Shown: positions 46,859-58,540, counted from the stretch's first letter. The stretch: 64,000 bases of DNA from Helianthus annuus (GCF_002127325.2 NC_035449.2:84012100-84076099); one strand, 5' to 3'. Program-made: numbers and translations. Notes: generated by a model not told the origin, from the letters alone.

Positions 46859-47577
46859 TGTTTTGGTCAAAAATCACTTAAAGATAATGCAACCAAACTT
46901 TATGTAATCGGGGAATGATGCTTGGTATGATGAACAAAGTGAAGGATCACTCAAATGTAAAATGCACAAGTGACAAAAGGATTTATACGAGGAAAAAGCC
47001 CTTGATCAATGAATGATCTCCGGCATAAAAAACCTCGGGTGATGGAAACTACCGATCACCAAACTTCAATATAACAAATAATGGTTACAACTTCGGATGG
47101 TAACGAGCTAGGTACAAGGATCACTATAGTATCGTATGCTAAAGCGTGTGAAAAAATGTGTTGTCCCTTCCGAATGTTCAAAAGTGCCATTTATACAAGT
47201 GTGTGTGGTTCTATTTTAGGCAAATCACCTAACTACTAGCTCGTTACCCCTTTAGGAATAGAAGTAAATTTAGCCTAATTAATTGCCCTTGAATTGTGCT
47301 GAGTTTCCATATTCTCCATAACGTCCATCTTTGATTATGCATGTGCAAATTTAGCGTGACAGATTCCTTGTTTACGTTGCTAAGACCAAGTCCAACTCGT
47401 ATTTCCTGCAAAACAACATTAAATCCAAAGAGAACGATCGTTAGTATGAGGATCCTTAGGATGATCCATGATCCTGATCCTGGAGCTCCTCTGAGGATCA
47501 CTATCTGCCAAAGAAACAAGGATCACTTGTTAGGATACCAAGTAAGGATCATAGGTCATAAAAATCCAGCCCTAACA
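46859..47577 (-). repeat. Copy 5 3' LTR, subfamily A
   Basis: 719 bp, the exact reverse layout of the copy 1 LTR: begins TGTTTTGGTCAAAAATCAC and ends GGATTTTTA complement, CCAGCCCTAACA. Diverged by several percent from copy 1 by eye. Confidence 0.92.
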
Positions 47578-47653
47578 ATTGCCCCCAAAATATAAGGAGT
47601 ATTTATCTAATATAAACGAGTTATATTTTGCCGGTCATATCCATAACTAACTC

Positions 47654-47740
47654 AACGGATATATAGCCGTTAAGATGGAACTATCCGTTGCGATCTGACG
47701 TCATAGAAGTGACAGCCCTGCACAATCATGATTATAAATA
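47654..47740 (+). promoter_or_regulatory. Promoter of the antisense gene (copy 5)
   Basis: Three AACGG cores (47654-47658; as CCGTT at 47667-47671 and 47685-47689), then TGACGTCA (47696-47703), GTGACAG (47709-47715) and TATAAATA (47733-47740). Same order and near-identical spacing as in copies 1 and 4. Confidence 0.65.
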
Positions 47741-47880
47741 GAGATAGGGATATGATCGTTTGCATTTAAATTCAGGAACTCTTCCCTTTATAACCGCGAT
47801 CAGAGGATTGAATAGGTATTCCCCTTTATCTTCTTCTTGCTTGCTCTGTTTCTCTTTTTCTTTCCATCGTTCTGTAAAAG

Positions 47881-49442
47881 TTGTTGCTCCGGAGTTCTCC
47901 CTGCAAGGATCCCAAAAAGAACAGCCCCTTGAAGGGTCAAGGGATCATCAAGGATTCCTCCACCGAGAGGTGTTGTTTTACCGACCCTCAAATCGACAAA
48001 ATCCGTCATTGCTTTCCGGCGAATACTCTTTTTAAATCCTTCAGTCCTACCGCTTTGAGTGATTTCATCTCTGAGACTTGGGTAGCTTTCCCGGTCACTC
48101 CTTTCACCCAATCTTTTTTCTCCCTTACCGGCATCTGCTATATCCAGGCTATGCCGATGATCTGGAGGGTGTTATACACCCTTGAAAGGATCATTGAGCA
48201 AGAGGGGATTGACCTTGGTATGGCGGAGTTGGGTGAGATGTACGATCTTACAACTTTTGGATCCCACCAATATTTGTTCAAGCGAAAAGCTGGAGAGGAT
48301 CACCCTGTTTTCAAAGTGACCAAAAATGACACGAACTGGAAGCGACGATTCTTTTTTGTTAGGAGAGATTCCATCCCTAATGGGAAGGATTTACCCAAGG
48401 AGTGGGCTACCCATGGTAGGATAGAGGATCCTGGAATGATCACCATAGAACTTGTTCCTTAAGATAAGGATCACTAACATTTTCTTGTTTATTGTGCAGC
48501 TATCCGTTGCTCATCTTAGGTTGACTCCTGCTGCAAAAGAGAGACTCTTGGCCTTTAGGAAGCTTGATCCGGAGACAAGAACTTTTCAGGTTGCCATCCA
48601 GGATTCTCAAGAAGTATCCTCTGCCTCTGTCACAATGTCAAGTAAGTATCCTCATTTGAAAAGTAATTCTATGTAGGATTTTCAAGTTTAATTAGAATAC
48701 TTATCTTATTTTGGTTGTGTAGGTACTGGGAAATCCTCTAAGTCTGCTTCAAAGTTTGGCATTGATGATCTTACAAATGTCAAATCCTCAAGGAAGAAGA
48801 CTCCTGCTGCTAGCCCAACTGCTTCAGCCCCTAAAGCACCTATCAGGGGTAAAGGAAAGAAGAGAAAGGCCACTGAGGATTTACAAGGTCTGCCCCTGCT
48901 TCGTCAACAGTTCCTGGACTACTTCAACGAGGTAAGGATCACTGCCCCTGTTTGTTATCCTGACAGTTTTGAGGATCACTTGTTTCTGATGTTATGCCTT
49001 GTTTTCCTTGCAGAAATTTGCTGAGATAGAGACTTATGTTGGCCACGTCGAGGATCAAGACCGCCAAATCGCTGACCTCCAACAAATGGGTGTGCTGAAG
49101 GATCTTAAGATTGCTGATCTTGAGAAGGAGCTCCGGGCCACCAAGGATGATGCTGCCAAAATGCTGATCAATTTTGATTATGAGAAGCATGAGATCACCC
49201 AGGATGCCAAGGTCTCTACTGCAATAACCATGTATAAGATCCAGCTGCAGATGGCTATGGAGGCTCAGGATCCTGCCTTCGACAAAAGCACATGGGATGT
49301 AGAGGGTTGGAAGGCGAGGCTGGCAGAGCTTGATGATGATGAAGAGGCTGAGGAGATCCCGATGCTTGAGGGTGGAGAGGCTGGCAAGGATCATGCTGGA
49401 GAGGCAAGTGGAGCTGGTGGTGATGGTGCAGCGAAGGATTGA
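47881..49442 (+). pseudogene. Antisense gene of copy 5, decayed
   Basis: Exons 47881-48415, 48500-48641, 48723-48931 and 49014-49442 with all GT and AG borders kept. The start codon is TTG where copies 1 and 4 have ATG. Exon 1 lacks 33 bases (the IGYSYPF segment). Exon 2 lacks two bases near 48505 and runs into TAG. Exons 3 and 4 are open: basic RGKGKKRKA patch, coiled coil from EDQDRQIADLQQMGVLKDLK, and acidic tail ending AAKD. AATAAAATAA at about 49789 is a likely poly(A) signal. Confidence 0.85.
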
Positions 49443-49701
49443 GCTGCAGGATTGGGCGATGAAGGAAACTTCTAGACATAGCCGGAGACCAATTTTTTTT
49501 TGTTGAGTGGTTGTTGATGTTTTGAAACAATTATGGTCTGTAATTTGAACAATAGTTTTAGGGTTAAGGATCCAGGATCCTTCAGACAATAGGTAGGATT
49601 ACAAATGGTGGAGGGATCCTCTGTTTGGGGGATGAAGCCATTGTGATCCTGCCGCCTTTTAATTTCCTGCATGCTATGACCGCACAAACAATGGACACCC
49701 T

Positions 49702-49755
49702 TTGCCAACCCAGGTGGACGGGCCACGTTTTGCTGCTAGAAACGTGGGTTGGCAA
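49702..49755 (+). ncRNA. Conserved hairpin downstream of the antisense gene (copy 5)
   Basis: Outer stem TTGCCAAC (49702-49709) with GTTGGCAA (49748-49755). Inner stem CCACGTTT (49723-49730) with AAACGTGG (49740-49747), stacking directly on the outer one. Lies between the stop and the AATAAA of the antisense gene. Confidence 0.6.
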
Positions 49756-51164
49756 TTTTGACAACTTTGAAGGGTTTTAAACCTTTGTTAATAAAATAAC
49801 TCTAATCTTTTCTGGCTTATCTCGTATTGTTATCCTTTTAATTTTCAATTGTTTTGATACATATTTGTTTGAGTAAAAAAAGTTAAGCAAATTATGTTTA
49901 AGAAATTTAGGATATGATCCTGGATCAAATATCCTATAATCGAAAATTTTCAAAGTAGTTTATTTTAAGGACCATAGGTTCAGTTGTCAAAGTCTAAGGG
50001 TTATTCAAATAAATAATGAATGAAATTGAAAATAATTAAGGATCATACCTGAGGATCCAAGTTAGGATCCTAACCTTTAATCAGGATAACCATAAATGAA
50101 ACTTTAATGGATAATAAGGATTAAGGATCCTTAATTGTTTAACTTCGAAAACCTGAAAAATAGAACATAACTTGGGACTAAGCCAATATAAAAGATAAGT
50201 TAGTAACTGGGGACATGCCCAAAGGATCACTGGGGACAAGCCCGAAGGATAACTGGGGACAAGCCCGAAGGATAACTGGGGACAAGCCCAAGGATCGTAT
50301 GTAAACTGGAGTATGGCCCTCACTGGCGACTCTCCAAACTTAGTGACATGAAAATGCCAAAACCTTAGTGTTAGGGCTGGATTTTTATGAGTTATGATCC
50401 TTGCATATGATCCTAACCAGTGATCCTTATTTCTTTGGCAGATAGTGATCCTCAGAAGAGTTCCAGGATCAGGATCACGGACCATCACAGGGATCCTCAT
50501 ACTAACAGTTGTTTTCATTGGATTTAATGTTATCTTGCAGGAATGTCTGGCAGGATCCGCTCTTAGCAACGTAAACAAGGGACTCGTCTTTACAACTTTG
50601 GCATATGCTTAATCAGAGATGAACGTTGTGGACGATATGGAAACTCGGCATAATTTAAGGGCGATAATTTAGGCTAGATTTACTTTTATTCCTAAAGTGG
50701 TAACGAGCTAATAGTTAGTCTATTTATCTAAAATAGGGCCACTCACACTTGTATAAATAGCTCTCTTCCACATTCGGAAGACACAACACACTTCCCTCAC
50801 GCTTTGACACACGATACTATAGTGATCCTTGTACTTAGCTCGTTACCATCCGAAGTTGTAACCTTTATTTGTTATATTGAAGTTTGGTGATCGGTAGTTT
50901 CCATCACCCGAGGTTTTTTATGCCGGAGATCATTCATTGATCAAGGGCTTTTTCCTCGTATAAATCCTTGTGTCATTTGTGCATTTTATATTTAAGTGAT
51001 CCTTCACTTTGTTCATCATACCAAGCATCATTCCCCGTTTACATAAAGTTTGGTTGCATTATCCTTGTGTGATTTTTGACCAAAATAGTTTGGCGCCCAC
51101 CGTGGGGCAATTGGTGCTTCATTCATAAAAATATTTTCTGTTGGTGACCATTCCGGAGTGTTGC

Positions 51165-53756
51165 ATGGCTTCGTCGTTGAGGAATACCTCCACAGCGATG
51201 TCGGCAGTCAATTCATCTACTGGCATTCCACCTTTGCCTCCACCACCAGCCGGATCTCAGAAAAATGCTGAGAAGAGACCAACTTCTATATCCTCTAAAC
51301 CATCATCTTCTGCTCTAACTTCTTCTGTTCCCAGTACTAGTGATATATTTACTTTGATTTTGCAGATGAGGGATCGTATGCAGCAGCAGGATGAAACTAA
51401 TGACAGGATCCTCAGAGAAATCGGAGATCTCAAAAGACAAAAGAAAACGACAGAGGATCATTCCCCACTGATGCCCAAATCTTTGAATTTTGATACTCCA
51501 ATGATTACTTCTCAGCCATCAGAGGTCCCAGACATTCAATATGTGGGTGGATCAAGAGGAATGCATTTCGGCCCAGCAGCAGTGACTCAGGCATCAGGAT
51601 CATATTTCCAACCGGCAGGATCCTATACTCAACATATGGGATCCTTCATGAACTCAGGATCCTCCTTCGTTCCAGGATCATCTCAGGTTCAAGGATCCTC
51701 CTTCGTCCCAGGATTATCCCAGGTTCAAGAATTCTCCTTCGTCCCAGGATCATCCCAGGTTCAAGGATCATCCTTCGTTCCAGGATCATCCCAGGTTCAA
51801 GGATCCTCCATCGTTCCAGGATCATCCCAGGTTCAAGGATCCCTTCAGATACAAGGATCCTTGAAGAATTTGCAAACAGGAAGTCTAGATGTCCATCAAG
51901 GAGATTTTATTCCAATGCAGACCATTGCTTCCACTGGTCCATCCATTATCCTAGAATCCCAGCAATATGGATTCACACCCAATGTTCCTAACTTGAACCC
52001 GATGGGAGGTAACACTTTTAATAATTCTCTTACCACTAACCATGGATTCATGCAGGATACAGGTATCAATCATGCTATGGCCAGAGAACTACAAAAACTG
52101 AAGGATATGATATCAAGTGTTCCAGGGGTAGTCAAACCTATCCCGGAGATTGCAGATGGAAGCCATAAGGTATCTCGTTTTGCACCACCAATTTGTGATG
52201 CTGAGATACCCAAAAGGTTCCATATCCCTACTATGAAGCTGTATGATGGTACAACGGATCCCGAGGAACACATAGCACAATACAGGGAGAGGATGGAGAT
52301 CAATCCAATTCCAGAAAAGTTAAAGGAAGCATGCTTATGCAAAGGATTTGGATCCACTCTTACTGGATCAGCTCTTAAATGGCTGCTAAGTCTTCCCCCT
52401 TACTCTATTACTTCATTTGCTAATTTAGTTAATTTATTCAATAATCAATTCTCTTGTAGTAGAAAGTTTGAAAGATTGACTAGTGATTTATATAGGGTAA
52501 CTCAGGGTCATAATGAATCATTAAGGGATTACATAACCAAGTTTAGTAAAGAATCCTTGGATATTCCTAACTTGGATATGGCCATAGCTGTTGAGGCCTT
52601 CAAGATGGGATTGCTTAAGGATTCATTGTTCTATGATGATCTTGTTATGACACCATGCAGGAACCTAGATGAAGTAAGAACTCGGGCACTCAGGTTCATC
52701 CGGCTAGAGGATGACAAGAGGATCCAGGAAAGACAAGCAGGATCCTCAAAGCAAGAAAAGCAAGGATCCTCTTTCAAAAGCAACAGATTCAAATCCTACA
52801 ATAGGAATGACAACCAGAACGTGCATGCCGTTGACCAAGAAGAGGATGATGAGGATTATCCTCCGATTTCTGAATATTGTTTTTCCGTTGATAATCATGA
52901 ACTAATCCTTGCAATGCAGAATCTAGGAGAAAAAGCCAGATGGCCCAGAAAAAACGACAAGCCAACTGGAATTAAAGACAAATCGAAGTGGTGTGCATAC
53001 CACGAGGATTTCGGGCATTTAACTGAAGAATGCATCGCATTAAGAAAGGAAATTGGATATCTGCTAAGCAAGGGGCATCTAAAAGAGTTGTTGGGAAGAA
53101 AAAAGCAAAGGACTCGGGATCCTGAGAGGATCCCTGAGAAAGCTCCAGCTCCTCCGGCAGATGCACAAGTAATCAACTTTATTTCTGGAGGATCAGACAT
53201 ATGTGATACATCCTTCTCGGCAGCTAAAAGGCATGCAAAGGAAGCTAAAATGGATAACGGAGAAAGACCTATTCGAACATCAAGTGTCTCGGAAGGAAAA
53301 GTTATAACCTTTGATGAGGATGATAGAATTAACATCCAGGATCCTCATCATGATAGTCTAGTTATCACTCTCTTTATCTCTAACCATTTTGTCCGCAGGA
53401 TCCTTATTGACGGAGGAAGCTCAGTAAATATTATCCAGCTTGATGTTCTGAAGAAGATGGGTATTCCTGAATCAGATATCACACCAAGATCCTCCGTACT
53501 TGACATCAAACTCCCAATTTATGTGGAAGGATTACATAATTATCAAAAATTTTGTGTTATTGACTGTTTGTCTTGTTGTAATGTTATCCTTGGCAGACCC
53601 TGGATACATGATATGAAGGCAGTCCCATCCACCTACCATCAATGTGTGAAGCTCCCTAGCCCATGGGGAATAATCAAGATCGACAGTGATCAGCAGGAGG
53701 CTAAGGATTGTTACACCTCGTCAATGAAACCAGCCTCGAAGCCAAGGGAGCAATAG
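51165..53756 (+). CDS. Copy 3 gag-protease, 863 aa, open
   Basis: ATG at 51165 (MASSLRNTSTAMS) matches the sister copies, so eight codons further upstream are not used. Coiled coil, then a five-unit FVPGSSQVQGSS array (51660-51840), capsid domain, and the zinc-finger-like CAYHEDFGHLTEEC with all ligands. Protease carries RILIDGGSSVNI. Twelve residues after SSVL (VGFSGETKKTLG in copy 1) are missing by an in-frame 36-base loss, which removes the region between active site and flap and probably inactivates protease. Ends at UAG 53754 in CAA-TAG-CAA-TTA. Confidence 0.92.
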   Translation: MASSLRNTSTAMSAVNSSTGIPPLPPPPAGSQKNAEKRPTSISSKPSSSALTSSVPSTSDIFTLILQMRDRMQQQDETNDRILREIGDLKRQKKTTEDHSPLMPKSLNFDTPMITSQPSEVPDIQYVGGSRGMHFGPAAVTQASGSYFQPAGSYTQHMGSFMNSGSSFVPGSSQVQGSSFVPGLSQVQEFSFVPGSSQVQGSSFVPGSSQVQGSSIVPGSSQVQGSLQIQGSLKNLQTGSLDVHQGDFIPMQTIASTGPSIILESQQYGFTPNVPNLNPMGGNTFNNSLTTNHGFMQDTGINHAMARELQKLKDMISSVPGVVKPIPEIADGSHKVSRFAPPICDAEIPKRFHIPTMKLYDGTTDPEEHIAQYRERMEINPIPEKLKEACLCKGFGSTLTGSALKWLLSLPPYSITSFANLVNLFNNQFSCSRKFERLTSDLYRVTQGHNESLRDYITKFSKESLDIPNLDMAIAVEAFKMGLLKDSLFYDDLVMTPCRNLDEVRTRALRFIRLEDDKRIQERQAGSSKQEKQGSSFKSNRFKSYNRNDNQNVHAVDQEEDDEDYPPISEYCFSVDNHELILAMQNLGEKARWPRKNDKPTGIKDKSKWCAYHEDFGHLTEECIALRKEIGYLLSKGHLKELLGRKKQRTRDPERIPEKAPAPPADAQVINFISGGSDICDTSFSAAKRHAKEAKMDNGERPIRTSSVSEGKVITFDEDDRINIQDPHHDSLVITLFISNHFVRRILIDGGSSVNIIQLDVLKKMGIPESDITPRSSVLDIKLPIYVEGLHNYQKFCVIDCLSCCNVILGRPWIHDMKAVPSTYHQCVKLPSPWGIIKIDSDQQEAKDCYTSSMKPASKPREQ

Positions 53757-55644
53757 CAATTACAGTATCCTCCAAGGGATGTCTTGGAGGCAAGAGAACA
53801 GGATGTGGACGAAATCCTTTTGGATCCTAATGATCCTGAATCAAAAATCTATATAGGATCAGGGATCCTTGGCAAGATGAAAGAAGACCTAGTATCCTTC
53901 CTCAAAAGAAGAAAGTCTACCTTTGCATGGAAACATGAGGATATGACAGGTATATCTAAGGATATTATAACTCATAAACTTGGCATTGACAGGTCAATCA
54001 AACCAATCCATCAAAAAAGGAGGAAGTTTGCACCGGAAAGAAATGCCATTATCCAGGAAGAGGTAGAAAGGCTACTTCGAGCAGGTATGATTACAGAGGT
54101 AAAGTATCCAAAGTGGCTAGCCAATGTGGTTGATGTTCAAAAGAAAAACGGAAAGTGGAGGGTATGTGTCGATTTCACTGATTTGAATAAAGCATGTCCC
54201 AAGGATCCTTTCCCATTACCCCACATTGACTCCATGGTGGATGCAACGGCGGGGCATGAACTGTTAACCTTTATGGATGCATCATCTGGATTCCAACAAA
54301 TTCAGATGGAGCCATCTGACCAAGAGGATACGGCTTTTATGACCCCAACCGGTTTATATTGTTATATTGCCATGCCTTTTGGATTAAGAAATGCAGGTGC
54401 AACATATCAAAGGCTGGTGAATATGATGTTCAAAGATCAAATTGGACAGACTATGGAAGTGTACATAGATGATATGGTAGTAAAGTCAAAGAAACCTGAG
54501 GATCACCTAAGGGACTTGGAGGAAGCATTTGATATCCTTGATAATTATAACATGAAGCTTAATCCTTCAAAATGTCACTTTGGTGTTAAAGCAGGTAAAT
54601 TTCTAGGATATATGGTAACTCAGAGGGGCATTGAAGCAAGCCCGGAACAAATTAAAGTATTGGTGAATATCAAATCCCCTGCCAACGCTAAGGATGTGCA
54701 AAGGCTAACAGGCAGGATAACAGCTCTAAATAGGTTCATATCCAAATCCTCAGAAAGATGTAAAGAATTCTATGATATCCTAAGAAAGAACAAGAAATTT
54801 GAGTGGACTGAAAAACATGAGAATGCTTTACAAGCCCTCAAAGAATACATGTCCTCAGCTCCAGCATTGATGAAACCCGGAAAAGGAGATGTGTTATCCT
54901 TATACCTGGCGGTATCCTCAACAGCTGTAAGTGCAGTCCTTGTTAAGGATCATGAAGGTACACAATATCCTGTCTATTATGTAAGTAAGAGTTTACTTGA
55001 TGCTGAATCCAGGTACTCACACCTTGAAAAACTTATTCTTGCATTAATTATGGCATCTACTAAGCTAAGACATTATTTTGAAACCCATGCTATTGTTGTT
55101 AGAACTAATTTTCCAATCAAGAATGTCCTCAGGAAACCAGAGATGTCCGGAAGGATGGCTAAGTGGGCAGTAAAGCTTAGTGCCCATGATATAAGATATG
55201 AGCCTAGAACAGCCATCAAATCTCAAGCATTAGCAGACTTTGTGGTTGATTTCAGTAGTGATCTACAAAAGGAAGCCGAATTGGAGGTCCAGCAGCTGGA
55301 TGAGACCAAGGATCCTTGGATACTACATACTGATGGATCCTCAAATGTCAAAGGCACAGGGCTTGGCATACTACTAAAATCGCCACAGGGGGACATAATA
55401 CCCCATTCCATAGCTTGTGAGTTCCAAGCCACTAATAATGAGGCTGAATATGAAGCCTTAATCGCTGGCTTACAAATTGCTAAGCATTTGGGGATCAGGT
55501 ATCTTGAGGTATACGTGGATTCATTGTTAATCACTAATCACTTTAATGGATCCTATGCTGTGAAAGGTGAAAAACCAACCAAATATTTAGAGATAGTCAA
55601 AGAATTGGCACTCTCCTTTGTTTCTTTCAGTTTGACACAGGTAC
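53757..55644 (+). pseudogene. Copy 3 pol, truncated in aRNH by copy 4
   Basis: Open frame in phase with gag across the UAG. RT (LTFMDASSGF, YIDD), RNase H, and archaeal-type RNase H with HTDGSSNVKG, NNEAEYEAL and VYVDSLL are present. Integrase is missing because copy 4 enters after LTQV. The LANVVDVQKKNGKW segment has Asp where the others have Val. Confidence 0.9.
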
Positions 55645-56306
55645 TGTTTTGGTCAAAAATCACACAAGGATAATGTAACCAAACTTTATGAAAACGGGGT
55701 ATGATGCTTGGTTAATTATGAAAGTAAAGGATCACTTCTGTGATGAAGATGCAAAGACACAATGATTTATACGAGGAAAAAGCCCTTGATCAATGAACGA
55801 TCTCCGGCATAAAAAACCTCGGGTGATGGCAACTACCGATCACCAACTTCAATATAACAAAAATATGATTACAACTTTGGATGATAATGAGCTGAGTACA
55901 AGGATCACTATCGCTTTTGGTGTCTAAGTGTATGAGAGTTGTGTGGTATGTTGTGTGTGTTCTTCCGAATGAGGAAGATGGGTATTTATACATGTGTAGG
56001 TAACTTATTTTAGGTAGATAGACCACTAATCAGCTCATTACCCCTTTAGAAATAAAGATAATCTAGCCTAAACTGCTGCCCATTAATCAAGCTAAGTTTC
56101 CATATCCGGTACAACGTCTATCTCCAATTTAGCTCTTGCCATATTTGTGAAAACGCGTCCCTGGATCATGATGTGTAGGGCATATCCTCAATGTCCCATG
56201 ATCCTGATCCTGAGGTCCGGCTGAGGATCACTGCCTGCCAAAGAAATAAGGATCACTGGTCAGGATCACGTATAAGGATCATTTATAGTAAAATCCAGCC
56301 CCAACA
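55645..56306 (-). repeat. Copy 4 3' LTR, 662 bp
   Basis: Same ends as the other subfamily A LTRs (TGTTTTGGTCAAAAATCAC ... CCAGCCCCAACA on the plus strand) but about 57 bases shorter, because of losses in U3. The TATA region reads TTTATACATGTGTAG instead of a TATATATAA. Confidence 0.9.
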
Positions 56307-56373
56307 ATTGCCCCCAAAATATAAGGAGTTAATTGTAAATAGATGAGTTATATTTTGTTTTGAGCTTATCTCT

Positions 56374-56471
56374 AACGGGCGACTCCGGGTTACTAGCCGT
56401 TACATATGGACTAGCCGTTGTGATATTTACGTCACTGATGTGACGATCCCTGCAAATCATCATTATAAATA
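56374..56471 (+). promoter_or_regulatory. Promoter of the antisense gene (copy 4)
   Basis: AACGG cores at 56374-56378 and (as CCGTT) 56397-56401 and 56415-56419, then TTACGTCA (56427-56434), TGTGACG (56439-56445) and TATAAATA (56464-56471). The pair of TGACG motifs a few bases apart resembles an as-1 element, the AACGG cores resemble MYB/MSA sites. Confidence 0.65.
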
Positions 56472-56617
56472 GGAGATAGGGTTAGGATCATTTTGTATTT
56501 AAATTCGAAGTATCTCCCTTTATAACCATCATTGAAGACTCTTGATCAGGTATCATCTTCTTCTTTCTCTTCTTTGCTCTGTTCTTTCGTGCTTTTACTC
56601 TGTTTTTTGTTCAAAAT

Positions 56618-58209
56618 ATGCTGCTCCGTAATTCTCCGCACAAGAGTCCCAAGAAGGAGAGTCCCTTAAAGAGCCAGGGAATTATCAAGGATTCTCCCGT
56701 GGAGAGATGCTGCTTTACTGATGTCCACATAGACAAGATTCGCCATTGTTTCCCAGCGAATGTCGTTTTCAAACCCTTTGATCCTACTGCTTTGAGCGAT
56801 CTTGTCTCAGATGTCTGGGTGGCTTTTCCTGCTACTCCCTTCCTCATTGGGTATTCATATCCTTTTCCGATGTTCACCCAATCTTTCTTTTCTCTTACCG
56901 GCATCTCATATATCCAAGCTATGCCGATGATCTGGAGGGTTCTATATACCTTCGAGAGGATCATCGAGCAAGAAGGGATTGATCTGGGGTTGGCAGAGCT
57001 GGCCGAGCTCTATGATCTTACTACGTTTGGTTCCCACCGGTATCTGCTGAAACGGAAAGCTGGGGAGGATCACCCTATTTTCAAAGTGACCAAGAATGAT
57101 ACCAACTGGAAACGTCGATTTTTCTTTGTTAAGAGGGATTCCATCCCGGATGGGAAGGATCTGCCCAAGGAATGGGCCACTCATGGTAGGATAGAGGATC
57201 CTCGAAGGATCACTATCAGTTCTGTCTCATATGATGAGGATCACTGATGTCTTTTCTTTTTTGCAGCTATCTCTGTTGCTCACTTAAAGTTGACCCCTGC
57301 TGCCAAAGAAAGAGTGTTAGCTTTCAAGAAGCTTGATCCTGAAGTTCGAAGCTTCCAGATTATTATCCAAGATTCTCAAGAGATATCCTCTGCGTCTGCC
57401 ACAATGTCAAGTAAGTATCCTCATAAAAAATAAGTTTTATGTGAAAGTATTTAATTTAACAAGGGAACTTATCTTGTTTTTGAATTGTGTAGGTGCCGGA
57501 AAATCTGCCAGGTCTGTTAAATCTGCCTCCAAGTTTGGGATCAGTGATCTTGCCAATGTCTCGAAGAAGAAGGCTCCTGCTGCCAGCCCTTCAGTCTCAG
57601 CCCCTAAAGCACCTGCCCGAGGCAAAGGGAAAAAGAGGAAGGCTTCAGATGACCTTCAGGAATTTCCTCTTCTCCGTCAGCAATTCCTTGACTATTTTGA
57701 TGAGGTTAGGATCACTGCCCCTGTTAATTGTCTTCGACAAGTCCGAGGATCACATGTGTCTGATGTTGCTTTCCTGTTGTCTTCTTTATAAATTCTCCGA
57801 AATGGAGATTTACGTCAATCAGGTTGAGGATCAGGATCGTCAAATTGCTGACCTTCAACAGACGTGTGGGCTGAAGGATCTTAAGATTGCCGATCTTGAG
57901 AAGGAGATCCGGGCAGTCAAAGATGAGGCTGTTAAAGCGTTGATCAAGTTTGATTATGAGAAGCATGACATTACCCAAGACGCTAAGGTCTCTGCCGCGG
58001 TAACCATGTACAAGATACAACTGCAGATGGCTACGGAGGCTCAGGATCCTTCCTTTGACAGGAGCACATGGGATGTTGAGGGTTGGAAGGCAAGGCTAGC
58101 AGAATTGGAAGATGATGATGATGCTGAGGACATCCCAATGTTGGAGGGAGGTGATGCTGACAAGGATCAGGGTGGAGAAGCTGGTGGTGATGGAGCAGCG
58201 AAGAAGTAA
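56618..58209 (+). CDS. Antisense four-exon gene of copy 4, best preserved, about 441-447 aa
   Basis: Exons 56618-57185, 57267-57410, 57493-57704 and 57790-58209, total 448 codons with stop. Joins fall at phases 1, 1 and 0 exactly as in copies 1 and 5 (for example THA|ISVAHLKL). Exon 1 is the conserved ~190-residue domain (MIWRVLYTFERIIEQEGIDL, TNWKRRFFFVKRDSIPDG), exon 3 a Ser/Ala linker with RGKGKKRKA (NLS-like), exon 4 a coiled coil and acidic tail (AELEDDDDAEDIPMLEGGD). The acceptor of the last intron is lost (TTTATA where sisters have TTGCAG). The next AG (57806) would keep the frame and drop six residues. The role is unknown. A nuclear DNA- or chromatin-linked factor is plausible from the layout. 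Confidence 0.75.
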
Positions 58210-58485
58210 GCTGCATGATTGGGCGATGATGGATATTTCGAGACTAGGCCGGAGCCCAATTTTTTAGGATTGGTGGTGGTTTTTTGTGGTTGTTGATGTT
58301 TGAAACAATTATGGTCTGTAATCTCTGAACAATAGTTTCTTAGGGTTAAGGATCCTGGATCCTTTGAACAATAGGTAGGATTACACATGGTGGAGGGATC
58401 CTCTGTTTGGGGGATGAAGCCGTTGTGATCCTGCCGCCTTTTAATTTCCCTGCAATGCTTTTGAACCTATTATCATGGACACCCT

Positions 58486-58540
58486 TTACCTACCCCAGCG
58501 GACGGGCCACGTATTGCTGGTAGATGCTTTGGGTAGGTAA
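58486..58540 (+). ncRNA. Conserved hairpin downstream of the antisense gene (copy 4), with compensatory changes
   Basis: Outer stem TTACCTAC (58486-58493) with GTAGGTAA (58533-58540). Compared with copies 1 and 5 (TTGCCAAC/GTTGGCAA), two bases changed on the left and exactly the two partners on the right. The inner stem is weaker here. Confidence 0.65.

Larger units (their letters stand above)
46859..50368 (-). mobile_element. Tat-family copy 5, 3' part (minus strand)
   Basis: Contains, from left to right, the 3' LTR (inverted, 46859-47577), the polypurine tract CCCCCAAAATA read in reverse, the antisense gene on the plus strand, and the inverted 23-bp repeat array (50209-50293). It is interrupted at 50368 after ACCTTAG by the LTR of copy 3. 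The comparison sequence in copy 4 continues CTAACGTGAAAACG. Gag and pol of copy 5 must lie beyond the right end of the window if the nesting is simple. Confidence 0.85.
50369..55644 (+). mobile_element. Tat-family copy 3, 5' part
   Basis: 5' LTR 50369-51087 (719 bp, last bases AAAATA instead of AAAACA), primer site TGGCGCCCACCGTGGGG, gag-protease, UAG, RT, RNase H and most of aRNH. It is cut at 55644 after FSLTQV by the inverted LTR of copy 4. GGTAC (55640-55644) is the likely target duplicate of copy 4, CTTAG (50364-50368) that of copy 3. Confidence 0.92.
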
